In this document: piece after piece, positions 33,701 to 43,600 of the stretch
Numbering within the stretch: the first letter of the stretch is position 1
How the letters are laid out: each line of letters starts with the position of its first letter
Source of the DNA: Calditrichota bacterium
Lineage (GTDB): Bacteria; Calditrichota; Calditrichia; Calditrichales; Calditrichaceae
Direction: 5' to 3'
Length of the DNA: 64,000 nucleotides
NCBI GenBank assembly: GCA_024278755.1
Contig: JAJRSO010000030.1
Location: 1-64,000, forward strand
The notes under the pieces: generated by a model
What the model was told of the DNA's origin: nothing
Databases searched by the model: none
Seen by the model: the letters and a program-made list of their open reading frames with translations, nothing else
Position numbers and translations under genes: made by a program

Positions 33701-34458
33701 CCGTAATAGATAAAAAAAATAAAAAAACAGAAAAACGCATTGAAATTAAAACCATGTTTAAAGAGGCCGGGGATCATGTTGTTGTACGTTATGCAGAGAA
33801 ACCGGATATGCCTTATGTGATGCTTTCTATTACCGATACGGGAACGGGAATGGACGATAGTTTGCAGGAACATATCTTCGAACCGTTTTTTACGACAAAA
33901 GAGATTAGTAAAGGAACCGGTCTCGGCCTGGCGACCGTGTATGGTATTGTCCGTCAAAATGAAGGAAATATATTTGTCACCAGCCAGCCGGGCGAAGGCT
34001 CTGTTTTCAGTATTTTATGGCCGGCCTCTTCCGAGGAAACCAATCCGCAAAGCGATAAAGAGTACCAAAACCAGAATCTGGAAGGAAAAGAGCGGGTTTT
34101 ACTGGTGGAAGATAATCGGGCGGTTTTGGAATTTGCCTCCGCAACATTACGAAATTTCGGCTATTCTATTGAGACTGCTCTAAATGGTAAAGACGCCTTA
34201 GACATTGTGCATCATTCACCCGAACCATTTGATTTAATTGTAACCGATTTGATCATGCCGGAAATGAACGGTCAGGAATTAATTGAACAATTGGGTGACC
34301 GGATTAAGACGGATAAAGTGCTTTTTGTTTCCGGTTATACCTTTGATCATCTGCTAAAAGAAGGCTGGCTGAGGGAAGACATCCATTTCTTAAAGAAGCC
34401 CTATTCGGTAAGGACCTTTGTCGGTAAGATCCGTCATATCCTTGATAACAGGCTTTAA
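30712..34458 (+). CDS. Two-component-propeller hybrid sensor kinase
   Basis: 1248 residues starting at TTG 30712 (AGGAG about 9 nt upstream; a signal sequence follows, which supports this start). Residues about 20-700 hold about 14 Reg_prop repeats ('[19 protein letters not shown]', '[15 protein letters not shown]' and so on), forming two seven-bladed periplasmic propellers, followed by a Y_Y_Y domain (about 725-795), one transmembrane helix (about 805-825), a coiled coil, HisKA ('[17 protein letters not shown]', near 868), HATPase_c and a REC domain (about 1128-1248, Asp in [13 protein letters not shown]). It resembles HTCS sensors of Bacteroidota, which sense glycans, but ends in REC rather than an AraC domain. 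Ligand unknown. Confidence 0.9.
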   Translation: MTFTSKNSFFSILFVIHSVLFASNAPVFEHLSIDDGLSSSTVFSIIQDDGGFMWFGTTNGLNKYDGYSFKVFEYDPEDSTTISNTSAGNIYKDHEGYIWVGTWGGGLNRFCPNTNMAVRYQSNPKDPGSISGNRVQCIFEDKKHRIWAGTYANGLNLLDKETGKFTHFKHEEGNANALSNNRIWCITEDSLGYLWIGTSYGLNRFEPSTGKIKHYFSIPEDNNTLCHNTIRTICFTKQNKLWIGTEKGLNTFNYKTGRFERFFYQPDKRFFSNKGRINTICETRDGNLYIGTGFGVLKFNPQTHQYERYVHDPSKPGSLGDNEVRSIFEDRYGILWFGNRGRGIDKYNPNHKRFHNLTFSSSPEQASKENTIFTVCQVGDDLYLNNFSSILRYNRTSGKLFRYENISGLAFGTDDSRKRTLYHSSIDTNIIWFSINSDISRFNIKTLEARNYILPSVAENSVPFKRVITIYEESARHLWLGTFQGGLRLLDTRTGKILKHYYHVETDSTSLIHNEIWFIRPAKPGFLWIGTGKGLNLLDIKAGRFKHYFFDKQMKHSSRIFAFYKDKQNMLWLGTDYGLLRFNPLTGEYINYTKQQGLPDNQIAGICQDSKENFWLTTSKGLAKFNPVTKHSTNFSVDDGLLNQEYLPGSIYQNKRGEIFIGGMKGLDFFTPEDILINTQAPPVVLTNIKIVNKPVKIGPGQILTRDIAYTKEITLQHQDYFFSLEFAALDYANPAKNAYAYKLEGFDKDWIYTNSASRTAAYTTLPGGTYLFKVKGSNADGIWNEKGASLKIIIVPPYWETIWFRFFILVFIIGMIVVVFKIRTMRIKNRSRELRIINHRLSEQIKERRRVEKEKEKLHGQLLQSQKMEALGTLAGGVAHDFNNILTVINGHAEIALLQNSIDPAQKKHFTAIQESGRRAEELTKQLLAFGRKQMVQARIINLNKIIMKTETMLRRLISEDIKMVTELGRDIPNIKADPSQIEQVLMNLIINARDAVIDKKNKKTEKRIEIKTMFKEAGDHVVVRYAEKPDMPYVMLSITDTGTGMDDSLQEHIFEPFFTTKEISKGTGLGLATVYGIVRQNEGNIFVTSQPGEGSVFSILWPASSEETNPQSDKEYQNQNLEGKERVLLVEDNRAVLEFASATLRNFGYSIETALNGKDALDIVHHSPEPFDLIVTDLIMPEMNGQELIEQLGDRIKTDKVLFVSGYTFDHLLKEGWLREDIHFLKKPYSVRTFVGKIRHILDNRL

Positions 34459-34574
34459 TTTTATAGTAATCTTTTTGGAATCGTTTTATGTATAAAACGA
34501 GAGATGGTTATTAGGCATTTGCATGGGCACAGTCAATGCAGTTCTAAAAGAATAAATCAACAAATGTTTTCAGT

Positions 34575-34604
34575 ATTCTTTAACTTGACATAAATTTTAA
34601 TTTC
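34575..34604 (+). promoter_or_regulatory. Sigma-70-type promoter of the tRNA gene
   Basis: TTGACA, 17 nt, TAAATT, ending about 20 nt before the tRNA start. A good -35 and a weaker -10. Confidence 0.55.
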
Positions 34605-34623
34605 CGATAAATTGCCGGTTTTA

Positions 34624-34695
<72 letters not shown>

Positions 34696-34699
34696 CTAA

Positions 34700-35839
34700 A
34701 TGAAAACTAAGTTCGAAACATTCTTTTCCGTTCGGCCTGTTTATTTTGTTTTATGCGCCGTAATTATCCTGCAAAGTTGCGGGATTTTTTTGTATAAAAA
34801 TGATCCGGATTCCCGCCAAAAGGCAAACCGCTGTTATAAAGAAGGTTTGCTCTCTTTAAAAAAAGGCAGCCTTGTCCAGGCCGAAATTTGTTTTAAACAA
34901 GCCTTACAGCAGGCAGAACCGTTTGCGCCGGCGCTGGAAGGGATGGCGCGGGTTTACAGCAGACGTAACCAAATCAATTTAGCCGAGCAGTATTTGGAGG
35001 CATCGGTACAGGCCGATAAAAACTGGATTCCCGCCTATATTTTAAAGGGGCAAATTCTGCTGCAGAAAGAGGACTATGATTTGGCTTTGGAAGAATTGAA
35101 ACAGGCGGAGGCGCGTAGCCGAGCCCATCAACTATTTTCAATGCAAAAAAACATTCAGCCGCTTTTAGCGGACGCCTATGCGGGAACGGGTAATTTTAAT
35201 GCGGCTCTTTTGCATTATAAAAAGGCGCAAAGTCAAAATCCGGATGATAAAACACTGCAACAAAAAATTAACGCTACCGAACGAAGTTTGAAATTAGTGA
35301 AGGGCAGGGGACGCGCCCTACAAAAAATCATTTTGCAGAAAACGGTTTCGCGATCCGATATTGCTCTGCTTTTGATTGATTATTTACCCGCTTATTTCAT
35401 GGCAGATACCCTACGAAACGAATTAATCCGCGACCTGCCGGTTACCGCACCACGGGCGCAGGCCATAGAGAAAACTGTTCGGGCCGGATTGTTACCGCTG
35501 CTGCCGGACGGAACCTTCCGGCCATCGGATCGGGTGGATAGGGCGGAAGCGGCGCTGTTTATGGAACATATTCTGAAAGAAAAACATACCGGCTTTCAAC
35601 AAGCTGAACGTGGAAATTTTAAAGATGTGGAATTCTGGCAGCCCTATATTCAAGCGGCTGTATTGGCTGTCTCTTTAAAATTGATCCCGGCGGGGAACGA
35701 CGGATATTTTTTCCCGAAACGCTATGTAAGCGGACGCGAGGCAGTGGAAATGATCTATCGCCTGGCAGAGATTTTACAACTTCCTTCCTTTCCAGCGCAC
35801 CTTCTGCGGAATAAAAGTCCAGAGGCTGAACACGATTAA
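34700..35839 (+). CDS. TPR and SLH-domain lipoprotein
   Basis: 379 residues. Signal peptide with lipobox 'ILQSCG' (Cys near 27). TPR repeats at about 38-190 ('YKEGLLSLKKGSLVQAEICF', 'PAYILKGQILLQKEDYDLAL', 'LADAYAGTGNFNAALLHYKK'), then two or three SLH-like motifs at about 215-370 ('RAGLLPLLPDGTFRPSDRVD', 'AVLAVSLKLIPAGNDGYFFP', 'VSGREAVEMIYRL'). Probably a periplasmic envelope-linked scaffold. The start is 5 nt after the tRNA, so it may share the tRNA promoter or start within it. The last 66 nt overlap, tail to tail, the end of a glycosyltransferase gene. Confidence 0.8.
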   Translation: MKTKFETFFSVRPVYFVLCAVIILQSCGIFLYKNDPDSRQKANRCYKEGLLSLKKGSLVQAEICFKQALQQAEPFAPALEGMARVYSRRNQINLAEQYLEASVQADKNWIPAYILKGQILLQKEDYDLALEELKQAEARSRAHQLFSMQKNIQPLLADAYAGTGNFNAALLHYKKAQSQNPDDKTLQQKINATERSLKLVKGRGRALQKIILQKTVSRSDIALLLIDYLPAYFMADTLRNELIRDLPVTAPRAQAIEKTVRAGLLPLLPDGTFRPSDRVDRAEAALFMEHILKEKHTGFQQAERGNFKDVEFWQPYIQAAVLAVSLKLIPAGNDGYFFPKRYVSGREAVEMIYRLAEILQLPSFPAHLLRNKSPEAEHD

Positions 35840-36913
35840 ATAGAATGTATAAAAGACTTCAAACGGTAAAAAATAGCGCCGTAGCCGATCCTGCCCGATG
35901 ATGCGCAGCCCCCGTTTAACAATATAGTAGTCCATTCCAAAAATTAAGCCGATTCCGGCCGCCGCCGCGATGTTCCGGTTTTGCAGGATAAAAACCGCCA
36001 TAATTAGGAGATGTACCGCAAGCGAGAGGCCGGTTATAAAATAAGCCCAGGGCCGTGCGCCGCGTCCGCCGCGCGTCCATCTCAGACGCTGTTGAAAAAA
36101 TGCAGAAAGGTTCCTGACCGGTTTACTGAATATCGTATTTTGGGGATCAAGCGTATGCCGCACTTTCCAGTTTGTTTTTTTGAGCATCATCTTCATTAAA
36201 AGATAATCTTCCGTCACAGAGAATTCCATGCTTTTAAAACCGCCGATTTCATCATACGCTGTTTTACGGAAGCCAAAGTTGTTGCCAAGAATGGTTATCG
36301 GTTTCCCGGCGTGGCTACTGGCGGCGGCGACGGTTTGCAGGTAGAGCCAGTCCAGCGTCTGAATTTTATCGAAAAAAGAAGCCTTATGCCCGGCCGCTTC
36401 CATTCCTGCAGGCGGGGTTAGCGAGGTGAGTCCGCCGACCATTCCGCTGGCTTCATCAAAATACGAAATATGGGTGCGAATCCATTCGGAAGGTACGATA
36501 CAATCGGCGTCGGTGATTAAAACAATTTCGTGATCCACCCGATCCAGGGCCTGCGACAGCGCGTTCATTTTACCCTTTAAGCCGTCTTTCTCTTCCCGGA
36601 TTTCAACCAAATGAAAATTTGTTTGTGTGGAAACGATTCCCAGCGCAATCTCGACGGAACGGTCGGTGGAGCCGTCGTTCAGTACAAAAACATCAAATCG
36701 ATCGATGGGATAGTTTTGGCCTGCGAGTGATTGCAAACAGGATGCAATCGATTCCTCTTCGTTCCGCATGGCGATGAGCACGGCTGTTTTGGGCAGGACT
36801 TGCGGTTCGGATTTTAACGGATACTTTTGACTAAGCAGATACATAGAGGTAAAAAAATAGATCATGCCCAGCACAATGGTTAGAAAGTCAATATTCAAAA
36901 AATCTCCGTTCAT
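35774..36913 (-). CDS. Family 2 glycosyltransferase, membrane-bound
   Basis: 379 residues. An N-terminal helix (about 8-25), then a GT-A domain: 'AVLIAMRNEEESIASCLQSL', 'DVFVLNDGSTD', DADC metal-binding motif near 118, and the acceptor motifs 'VTEDYLLMKMMLKK' and QQRLRWTRGG (Q/RxxRW of processive GT2 enzymes). Two or three C-terminal helices follow. It overlaps the preceding glycosyltransferase gene by 4 nt (ATGA), so they are coupled. Probably makes a lipid-linked or surface glycan; acceptor unknown. The 3' end overlaps the TPR/SLH gene by 66 nt. Confidence 0.88.
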   Translation of the reverse strand: MNGDFLNIDFLTIVLGMIYFFTSMYLLSQKYPLKSEPQVLPKTAVLIAMRNEEESIASCLQSLAGQNYPIDRFDVFVLNDGSTDRSVEIALGIVSTQTNFHLVEIREEKDGLKGKMNALSQALDRVDHEIVLITDADCIVPSEWIRTHISYFDEASGMVGGLTSLTPPAGMEAAGHKASFFDKIQTLDWLYLQTVAAASSHAGKPITILGNNFGFRKTAYDEIGGFKSMEFSVTEDYLLMKMMLKKTNWKVRHTLDPQNTIFSKPVRNLSAFFQQRLRWTRGGRGARPWAYFITGLSLAVHLLIMAVFILQNRNIAAAAGIGLIFGMDYYIVKRGLRIIGQDRLRRYFLPFEVFYTFYLIVFSLWTFIPQKVRWKGRKL

Positions 36914-38073
36914 ACCGCGCTTCCGTTTCCATTTTGTACGCCCGGCTCCGCCGATTCTTCAGCCCATCTAAAAAAATCAAATTGCCCCAAAACCGCAAAC
37001 ACAACCACGTAGGGAATATGAAACAGGGCGGCAAATAAAAAAACACTCAGATTGCGCCTATCGGCAAGCGCTTTACCGGCTTTATACATAAAGAAAAACT
37101 CCGCCGCCCACTTAATAGCAAGCACAGACAGAAAAAGCAAAAGATATTCCTGCATGAACCAGACGCCGAAAGATAAAACAAGCAAGAGCGAATTATAGGT
37201 AAAATAAGTCAGCAAAGCGGCGGTTACCTTAAACGGATATTTAAACCCTTTACTGGCATAGCGCATCCGCTGGTGGATAAACTTCGACCACAGCCGGGGC
37301 GGATTGTTGTACACATGGCTGCCGGCGTTATCGGCATAGGCGATGCGGTATTTTTTCTGTTCGCGCACACGGGTTAAAAAGAGATCGTCGTCGCCGGAGA
37401 TTTGATTTTTATATTCTCCAAATCCGTCAATTTTTAGGTACATTTTTTTGCGGTAGGCCATATTGGTGCCAACGCAGGTAGCCGGAAAACCAAGTCCGGT
37501 CGTTGCGGCGGCAATGGCGGCGTGGGATAAATATTCTAAAGCCAGAATTTTTTTAGTGAAATGCGTGGCCGGTTTTACGGTGTAGGGGGCATAGCCAATT
37601 ACCATACTTGTTTCCGCGTCAAAATAGGAAACTATAGTTTTGACCCAGTCGGGCCCCGGGCGGCCGTCGGCGTCGGTAAATAAAAGAATTTCATTCTGTG
37701 CCGCTTTTACGGCCGAGTCGATGGCGCGTTTTTTCGGGGCAAAATCCGACAGTCTGTCGAAAATGGCGATGGTTTTAAAACGCCTGTCATCAATACAGGC
37801 TTTCTGCATAATTTCTTCACTCTTGTCATTGGAACGGTCGTTTACGAGAATGATTTCCGTCTTTTCGGGAGGATAATTCTGTGCTTTTAAATGCGCGATA
37901 CAGGCGGGCAGATTCCGTTCTTCATTGTGGGCGCAGATAATTACGGTAACCGGCGGCTGTTCTTCACTACGCTTTTGACGTTTCAGGCGCTTTAATCCGT
38001 CGGAAAGATAAACCAATACGCCGGCGTAGATGAGGGTGAATACAATTAGAAAAACGGCAACAGAAGACATCAT
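36910..38073 (-). CDS. Family 2 glycosyltransferase, membrane-bound
   Basis: 387 residues with the same layout as its neighbour: N-terminal helix (about 5-23), GT-A domain with 'VTVIICAHNEERNLPACIAH', 'EIILVNDRSND', DADG near 137, 'ISGDDDLFLTRVREQ' and HQRMRYASKG, then C-terminal helices (about 285-370). It lacks the Trp of QxxRW (RMRYA instead), as do some non-processive members. First of the two coupled genes, possibly paralogues. No ribosome site is obvious before ATG 38073. Confidence 0.88.
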   Translation of the reverse strand: MMSSVAVFLIVFTLIYAGVLVYLSDGLKRLKRQKRSEEQPPVTVIICAHNEERNLPACIAHLKAQNYPPEKTEIILVNDRSNDKSEEIMQKACIDDRRFKTIAIFDRLSDFAPKKRAIDSAVKAAQNEILLFTDADGRPGPDWVKTIVSYFDAETSMVIGYAPYTVKPATHFTKKILALEYLSHAAIAAATTGLGFPATCVGTNMAYRKKMYLKIDGFGEYKNQISGDDDLFLTRVREQKKYRIAYADNAGSHVYNNPPRLWSKFIHQRMRYASKGFKYPFKVTAALLTYFTYNSLLLVLSFGVWFMQEYLLLFLSVLAIKWAAEFFFMYKAGKALADRRNLSVFLFAALFHIPYVVVFAVLGQFDFFRWAEESAEPGVQNGNGSAV

Positions 38074-38168
38074 AAAATTAGGTTCAATTCTTTTTTTGTT
38101 TTATAAGCAAAGAATTTAAGAGCCGGGAAGATAAATTCAAAAACTAAATAATGCCGGACAAATGATGG

Positions 38169-38225
38169 GCCTTCCGGCCTCAAAACCCCGGAAGGCGTAT
38201 TTCCGGACAACCGGAATTTTTAGCG
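38169..38225. repeat. Hairpins in the divergent region before the DUF255 gene
   Basis: GCCTTCCGG pairs perfectly with CCGGAAGGC across 10 nt, and just after it TTCCGG-ACAA-CCGGAA is followed by TTTTT, terminator-like on the plus strand. It lies between divergent genes, so it may be a decayed palindromic element or an attenuator before the DUF255 gene. Confidence 0.4.
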
Positions 38226-38289
38226 TTTATTCTTCGTCTTAGAATTTACACATATAAACATTGTTATAGTTGCTTATTAAAAACAAGAA

Positions 38290-40449
38290 ATGTTAATTCG
38301 AATGAAGTTATTTTATCTGTTGTTCTTAGCCGCTCTAATCGCTTGCGGCTCCGACCAACACAATACACCCGGGAAACAAACCATGCATACATACACCAAT
38401 CATTTAATTTCAGAAACGAGTCCCTATTTATTACAGCACGCCCACAATCCGGTGGACTGGTATCCCTGGAGCGAAGAGGCTTTTAAACGGGCAAAAGAAG
38501 AGAATAAGCCCATTTTTCTCAGTATCGGCTATTCGGCCTGCCACTGGTGCCACGTGATGGAAGAAGAGTCTTTTGAAAATGAAGCAACCGCCGCGCTGAT
38601 GAATAAACTGTTTATCAATATAAAAGTCGATAGGGAAGAGCGTCCCGATGTGGATCAGGTCTATATGAAATTCGTACAGTTCTCCACCGGCAGCGGCGGC
38701 TGGCCCATGTCGGTTTTTCTAACGCCGGATAAAAAACCGTTTTTTGGCGGCACCTATTTCCCACCGGATGACCGTTACGGCCGTCCGGGATTTAAAAAAC
38801 TGTTAACCATGGTTTCGGATTATTATCAAAACCGGAAAGACGAGCTGAAGAAGAATTTACAACAGGTGGATCAAGCGTTTCAAAACGCTCTAAAAGAAAG
38901 CGCCGGCGGGCAGATAGCGGATCGAAAATCATTTAACTCGGCGGCAGAACAGCTCAGCGGTTTTTATGAACCGGATTTCGGCGGTATCGGCAGCGCGCCC
39001 AAATTTCCGGCGGTACAGGCGCTCACTCTGTTTTTACGTGCCCATAAAAATTCCGGGAACCAGCGCTATCTGGATATGGTGGAATTAACGCTAAAAAACA
39101 TGGCCCGCGGCGGCATTTACGATCAGTTGGGCGGCGGTTTTGCCCGCTATTCGGTGGATAAAGAGTGGTTCGCGCCGCACTTTGAAAAAATGCTGTATGA
39201 CAACGCTCAGCTTGCGAATCTCTATCTCGATACCTATCTGGTTACAAAAAATGCGTTTTATCTGAATATTTCCAATGAAATACTGGAGTTTGTGCGTAGT
39301 GAAATGACCGCGCCGGACGGGGCCTTTTATAGCAGTTTCGACGCCGACAGCGAAGGCGAAGAGGGTCTTTTTTATCTGTGGACAAAAGACGAAATTTTTG
39401 ATTTGCTGGATAAGCAATCGGCAGATATTTTTTGCCGCCGCTACGATGTGCGCAAAGAGGGTAATTTTGAACATAAAAATATTTTACACATCAGCGCCGG
39501 TATAGAGGAGCTGGCCAGGACCTATACGCGTTCGCAGCAGGAGATAAAATCGTTGCTGGAAAAAGCGAAAACCGTTTTACGCAAACAGCGGTCTAAACGT
39601 ATTTGGCCCCATCTCGATAAAAAAATAATTACCGCCTGGAACGGTTTGATGCTCTCTGCCTTTGCCCGTAATTATCAGGTAACGGGCAACGAAAACTATA
39701 AATCGGTTATTGAAAAAAATACCGTGTTCCTGCGGGAAAAAATATTTACCGGTTCCGAATTACAACACACCTATAAAGACGGTCAGGCCAAATACAGCGC
39801 CTATCTCGATGATTATGCGGCGCTGATTCAGGGGCTGCTGGACGCCTATGAAGCGCTGTTTGATGAAAGCTATTTGCGTTTTGCAATCACACTAACCGAT
39901 CGGGTGAACGAGCGCTTTTGGGATCTCGTGCAGAAAGGCTATTTTTACACCTCCTCCAAACAGGAAAAACTGATTCAGCGGATGAAAGACGACAGCGATC
40001 AGTCCATTCCTTCCGGCACCGGAATGATGTGTCTAAACCTGTTGCGTGTAAACGCATTGACGGGCGGTGCCGATTTAGTCAGATTGGCGGAGCAGGTGTT
40101 TACGAAATACGGAAGCGAATATGTTGTCAATCCGTACGGATATGCCAGCCACCTGAACGCGCTGGATTTTTATCTGGAAAAGCCGAAGGAAATCATCTTA
40201 ATTATACCACCGGAAACATCTGCCGAAATGTTGCTTAAAATGTTGCTTAAAATGGTGCGCAGCCGATACCTGCCGAATAAAATTGTTGTTGTAAAATCCG
40301 CCGGGGCCGAACAGGAATCGCCGGTTTCCGCGGCAATTCTGCAAAACAGGGACGCCGTGAACGGGCAGCCCACGGCCTATGTTTGTCACAATTTTACCTG
40401 TAGCCTGCCTGTAACGACCACCGAAGACCTCCTGAAGCTGTTGCAGTAG
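38290..40449 (+). CDS. DUF255 / YyaL-type thioredoxin-domain protein, lipoprotein form
   Basis: 719 residues. N-terminus with lipobox 'LIACGS' (Cys near 20), then the DUF255 thioredoxin-like domain (about 35-200: '[17 protein letters not shown]', '[15 protein letters not shown]', with the CxxC variant CHWC near 83) and a six-hairpin glycosidase-like helical barrel (about 220-700: '[19 protein letters not shown]', '[12 protein letters not shown]'). The family is widespread (SPATA20 in animals); the reaction is unsettled. Signal-bearing members are less common. A 12-nt tandem duplication (MLLKMLLKM) occurs at about 40227-40250. Start could also be ATG 38302. Confidence 0.9.
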   Translation: MLIRMKLFYLLFLAALIACGSDQHNTPGKQTMHTYTNHLISETSPYLLQHAHNPVDWYPWSEEAFKRAKEENKPIFLSIGYSACHWCHVMEEESFENEATAALMNKLFINIKVDREERPDVDQVYMKFVQFSTGSGGWPMSVFLTPDKKPFFGGTYFPPDDRYGRPGFKKLLTMVSDYYQNRKDELKKNLQQVDQAFQNALKESAGGQIADRKSFNSAAEQLSGFYEPDFGGIGSAPKFPAVQALTLFLRAHKNSGNQRYLDMVELTLKNMARGGIYDQLGGGFARYSVDKEWFAPHFEKMLYDNAQLANLYLDTYLVTKNAFYLNISNEILEFVRSEMTAPDGAFYSSFDADSEGEEGLFYLWTKDEIFDLLDKQSADIFCRRYDVRKEGNFEHKNILHISAGIEELARTYTRSQQEIKSLLEKAKTVLRKQRSKRIWPHLDKKIITAWNGLMLSAFARNYQVTGNENYKSVIEKNTVFLREKIFTGSELQHTYKDGQAKYSAYLDDYAALIQGLLDAYEALFDESYLRFAITLTDRVNERFWDLVQKGYFYTSSKQEKLIQRMKDDSDQSIPSGTGMMCLNLLRVNALTGGADLVRLAEQVFTKYGSEYVVNPYGYASHLNALDFYLEKPKEIILIIPPETSAEMLLKMLLKMVRSRYLPNKIVVVKSAGAEQESPVSAAILQNRDAVNGQPTAYVCHNFTCSLPVTTTEDLLKLLQ

Positions 40450-40562
40450 AAAATCACTGTTTCTTCACCGGAGGAAACCCTTCCTTTATCAAGGGAATTT
40501 TGTTTCCAGTCACAGCATTTGATTTTGGGAAGTAGCATTTTAATTTCATCTTTTAGCCCTTA

Positions 40563-40592
40563 ACAAAAAGCTTAATATTCTTCGCTTTTTGT
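40563..40592 (+). terminator. Weak terminator-like hairpin
   Basis: ACAAAAAGC pairs with GCTTTTTGT across a 12-nt loop, about 115 nt after the DUF255 stop. The T run is inside the stem, so this is a weak call. Confidence 0.3.
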
Positions 40593-40649
40593 CGAAGGTT
40601 GTTTTACATTCGTTTTAAAAAATACTGCTCTTAACCGGAGGAAATCAAT

Positions 40650-43600
40650 ATGTTGTCGAAGGACGGTTCCGTTTTTAAAAGCCTTTTGATTATTTTTTTA
40701 ATATCAATAAGCAGCGCCACGGCTTCCGGCTGGTATCAGGTTTACGAAGACGCCACTCAGCCCAATATAAAAGCGGCCGTATATGGAAATTACGATATTA
40801 ATGATATCTATGCGGTTGGTGATACCGGAAGATATTATGTTTTGCAGCATTTTGGCCGCGAATGGAGCTGGGAAGTGCAAACTATTTCAACCGAAAACCT
40901 GAGAACCATTGTTACGGCAAAAGACTGGAATAATAACGGCGTTCAGATACAGATGGTTGCCGGTGAAAACGGTGCGGTACTGATTTATGATAGCAGTTTG
41001 CAAGAGTGGTTTGCTCACGATTCATTAGGAACCGAAACATATAATGTGGCATTTTATGATGAGAATACATCACGATTTTTAGTTGGCGGCAACCATGGAC
41101 AATTCTACTATTCGCAGGATTACGGGCGCCACTGGTTAAATAAACCCTTTGATACGTCCTATAATATCTTGGGTTTTGCTTCCTCCTACGACTGGCTTTT
41201 TGTTTTTGCGGAAAAAAATGACAGCACCTTTGTTTTGCGTGAATCGATGAATTCCGGTGTTTTTTATTCTGCGCCGGGAGATACGCTGCCCGATATAAAA
41301 TTTATCGATTCGGCAAAACCTGCCGGCGGTTACGGCGATATTTATATTTTAGGCCTCGAAACCGGTGTTCCCGATGCGCATCTGTATGAATTTACAACGT
41401 ATTCACAGGATACCCCGCCCACCGAAATATTTTCTGGGGATTTAGGCATTGTTACCGGTATTGGCGCGTGGAGTTCGGGAGAGGGATATATCGGAGGTAA
41501 AACTTCAGCCGGATTCGAAGGGATGGTTCTCTGGGTTACCGTTGAGGCCGGCGGAATTTGGGAATCTGCCGATGTTGGCGCCAGTTGGTCGTTAATTTAC
41601 AGCGATTCCGAAAACCGTGATCTGTTTTCGGTTCTGGCGGGTAATTCGGAAAGACTCGAAGGGCGCGCGTTTGGAAGCGGCGGTATCGTTTTAAAATACG
41701 GTTTTGAATTACATTCGGGTTTTCCGGGGCCCAATGAAATTGTCAGCTCGGATTTACAAGATATAAAACTCGGTTTTACTCTGATTCCTGATCTGGGCAG
41801 CGTTCAGTCCGGAATTCGTATTTTAAGCGATCAACGGGGAGACATTCCTTTTAATGCCGAATATTTGGAAGAAGATTCGACGCAAATAAGGCTGATTTTA
41901 AATGACTTACCAGGGGGAATACAAATACCGGGGGAAAAGTTAAATATTACGCTTGGCGATACATTGCACGAAAAAGCGGGTCCTCTCTGGCAACCGTTTC
42001 ACACCCTTAATTATGATATTACGCTGGTTTCTCCAATGGTTACTTCTTTTCAGTTTAGCCGATCGTTTCGGTCTCAGCCATTGGGACATTCGGTTACCAA
42101 CTGGGTAACCGGATTTATTAATGAAGATGATAACCTTGACATGCTCACCTTTGGCGCGGATACTATTTTTTGTTACACCGGTTCCGACACCGGAAATGTG
42201 TACACGCTGCAAACCATTCCCATGGCCGGCATTGCACAGATTGATAGCAATATGGCGGAACAGTTGGTCCTGACGGATGTTAATAATGACGGTTTACCCG
42301 ATATCCTATTGTATTCATCATCCGCCGTTTATATGCTGATAAACCGTTCTTCAGGCCAACAGGTTCAGTTTGGCCTTCCTTCGGCTCAGTTAAGCGCAGA
42401 AGGGATAAAAAAAATCATTGTCTACAATAATAATAATAATAATAAAGTCGACATGCTTCTCGATGGGACTTCCCTGTATACTCTGCTTGATATTGATGAA
42501 AATTCGTTTGACAGCGATCAAATTACCCATGAATACCAGGCTACCCCGAAAGCGGATATAAAGATGGCTGATATCGATGGGGATGGTCGTCAGGAGATGA
42601 TAATCCTTAACAGTGATTTAATGCTGGAAATTTATAAGGGACAGGATGATTGGAATAACCGGACCTGGTATGACAGCTATAGTGGTGTCAGTCCTGTCGA
42701 TAGCCGGAGCTACGGTGGAATACAAATTTCCGACATGGATAGGGATCATCGTCAGGAAATTATTGCCTATTCTTCACCCTATGAAACGTCGCCGTATCTG
42801 GATTTGGTTTATCTAAGTGATGACATTTCCGGAGAGTGGCAGTTTAGCACTATGCAAGACTTCATTCTTCTTGGACATTCACCTATTTATGATGTTTTTA
42901 TTCAGGAATTTGGCGGACAGCGCGATGAACAGAATTCCGCAAAACCGGATATCACGGTTCTTTCCCAGGACAGCATCTTATTCTTTGAGAATGAAACAAA
43001 TTATCCCGGGGAATATTCAGTTATTCCTTTGCCTCAATATACCAAGGCAACAGGAGGAGCGTTTAACGGTATCTTTGCCGGAGATTATAATAAAGACGCC
43101 GCTCTTGATTTTTCGGTGTTTAATATGAGCGCCGGGCAATTTGATATTTGGTATAAATTTATGTGGAAACCAGTGATCGAAAATACCTGGATCGGCGATA
43201 ATCAGATTAATCTGGCCTGGACGCCGTTACCGCCGGAAGCAGGGACATTGGAGTACTACCTTGTGGCCCGTGATACCACTCCGCAATTCGATTATAACCG
43301 AACCTATATCCGGCAAAGCTACCAGAGCAGTTTTGTCGATTATGAAGTGGGCGAATACGATTCTTTTTGGTATTCGGTTCAGGCGATTTATAATAACGGA
43401 ACCGAAAGCGAATGGTCCGAGCCGGTTCATCTGCAAACCTATTTTGAATTAAACGGGCCGCAGGCGGGTGTACTTTCCGATACCACAAAACCCTATCTTG
43501 CAGAAACCTCTATATCGGTAGAAAGCGGCGCTTCACTTGAAATTCACCCAGGAATTCGCATCGGGTTTAAACCGGGAACACGCTTTGATGTGTGGGGTGC

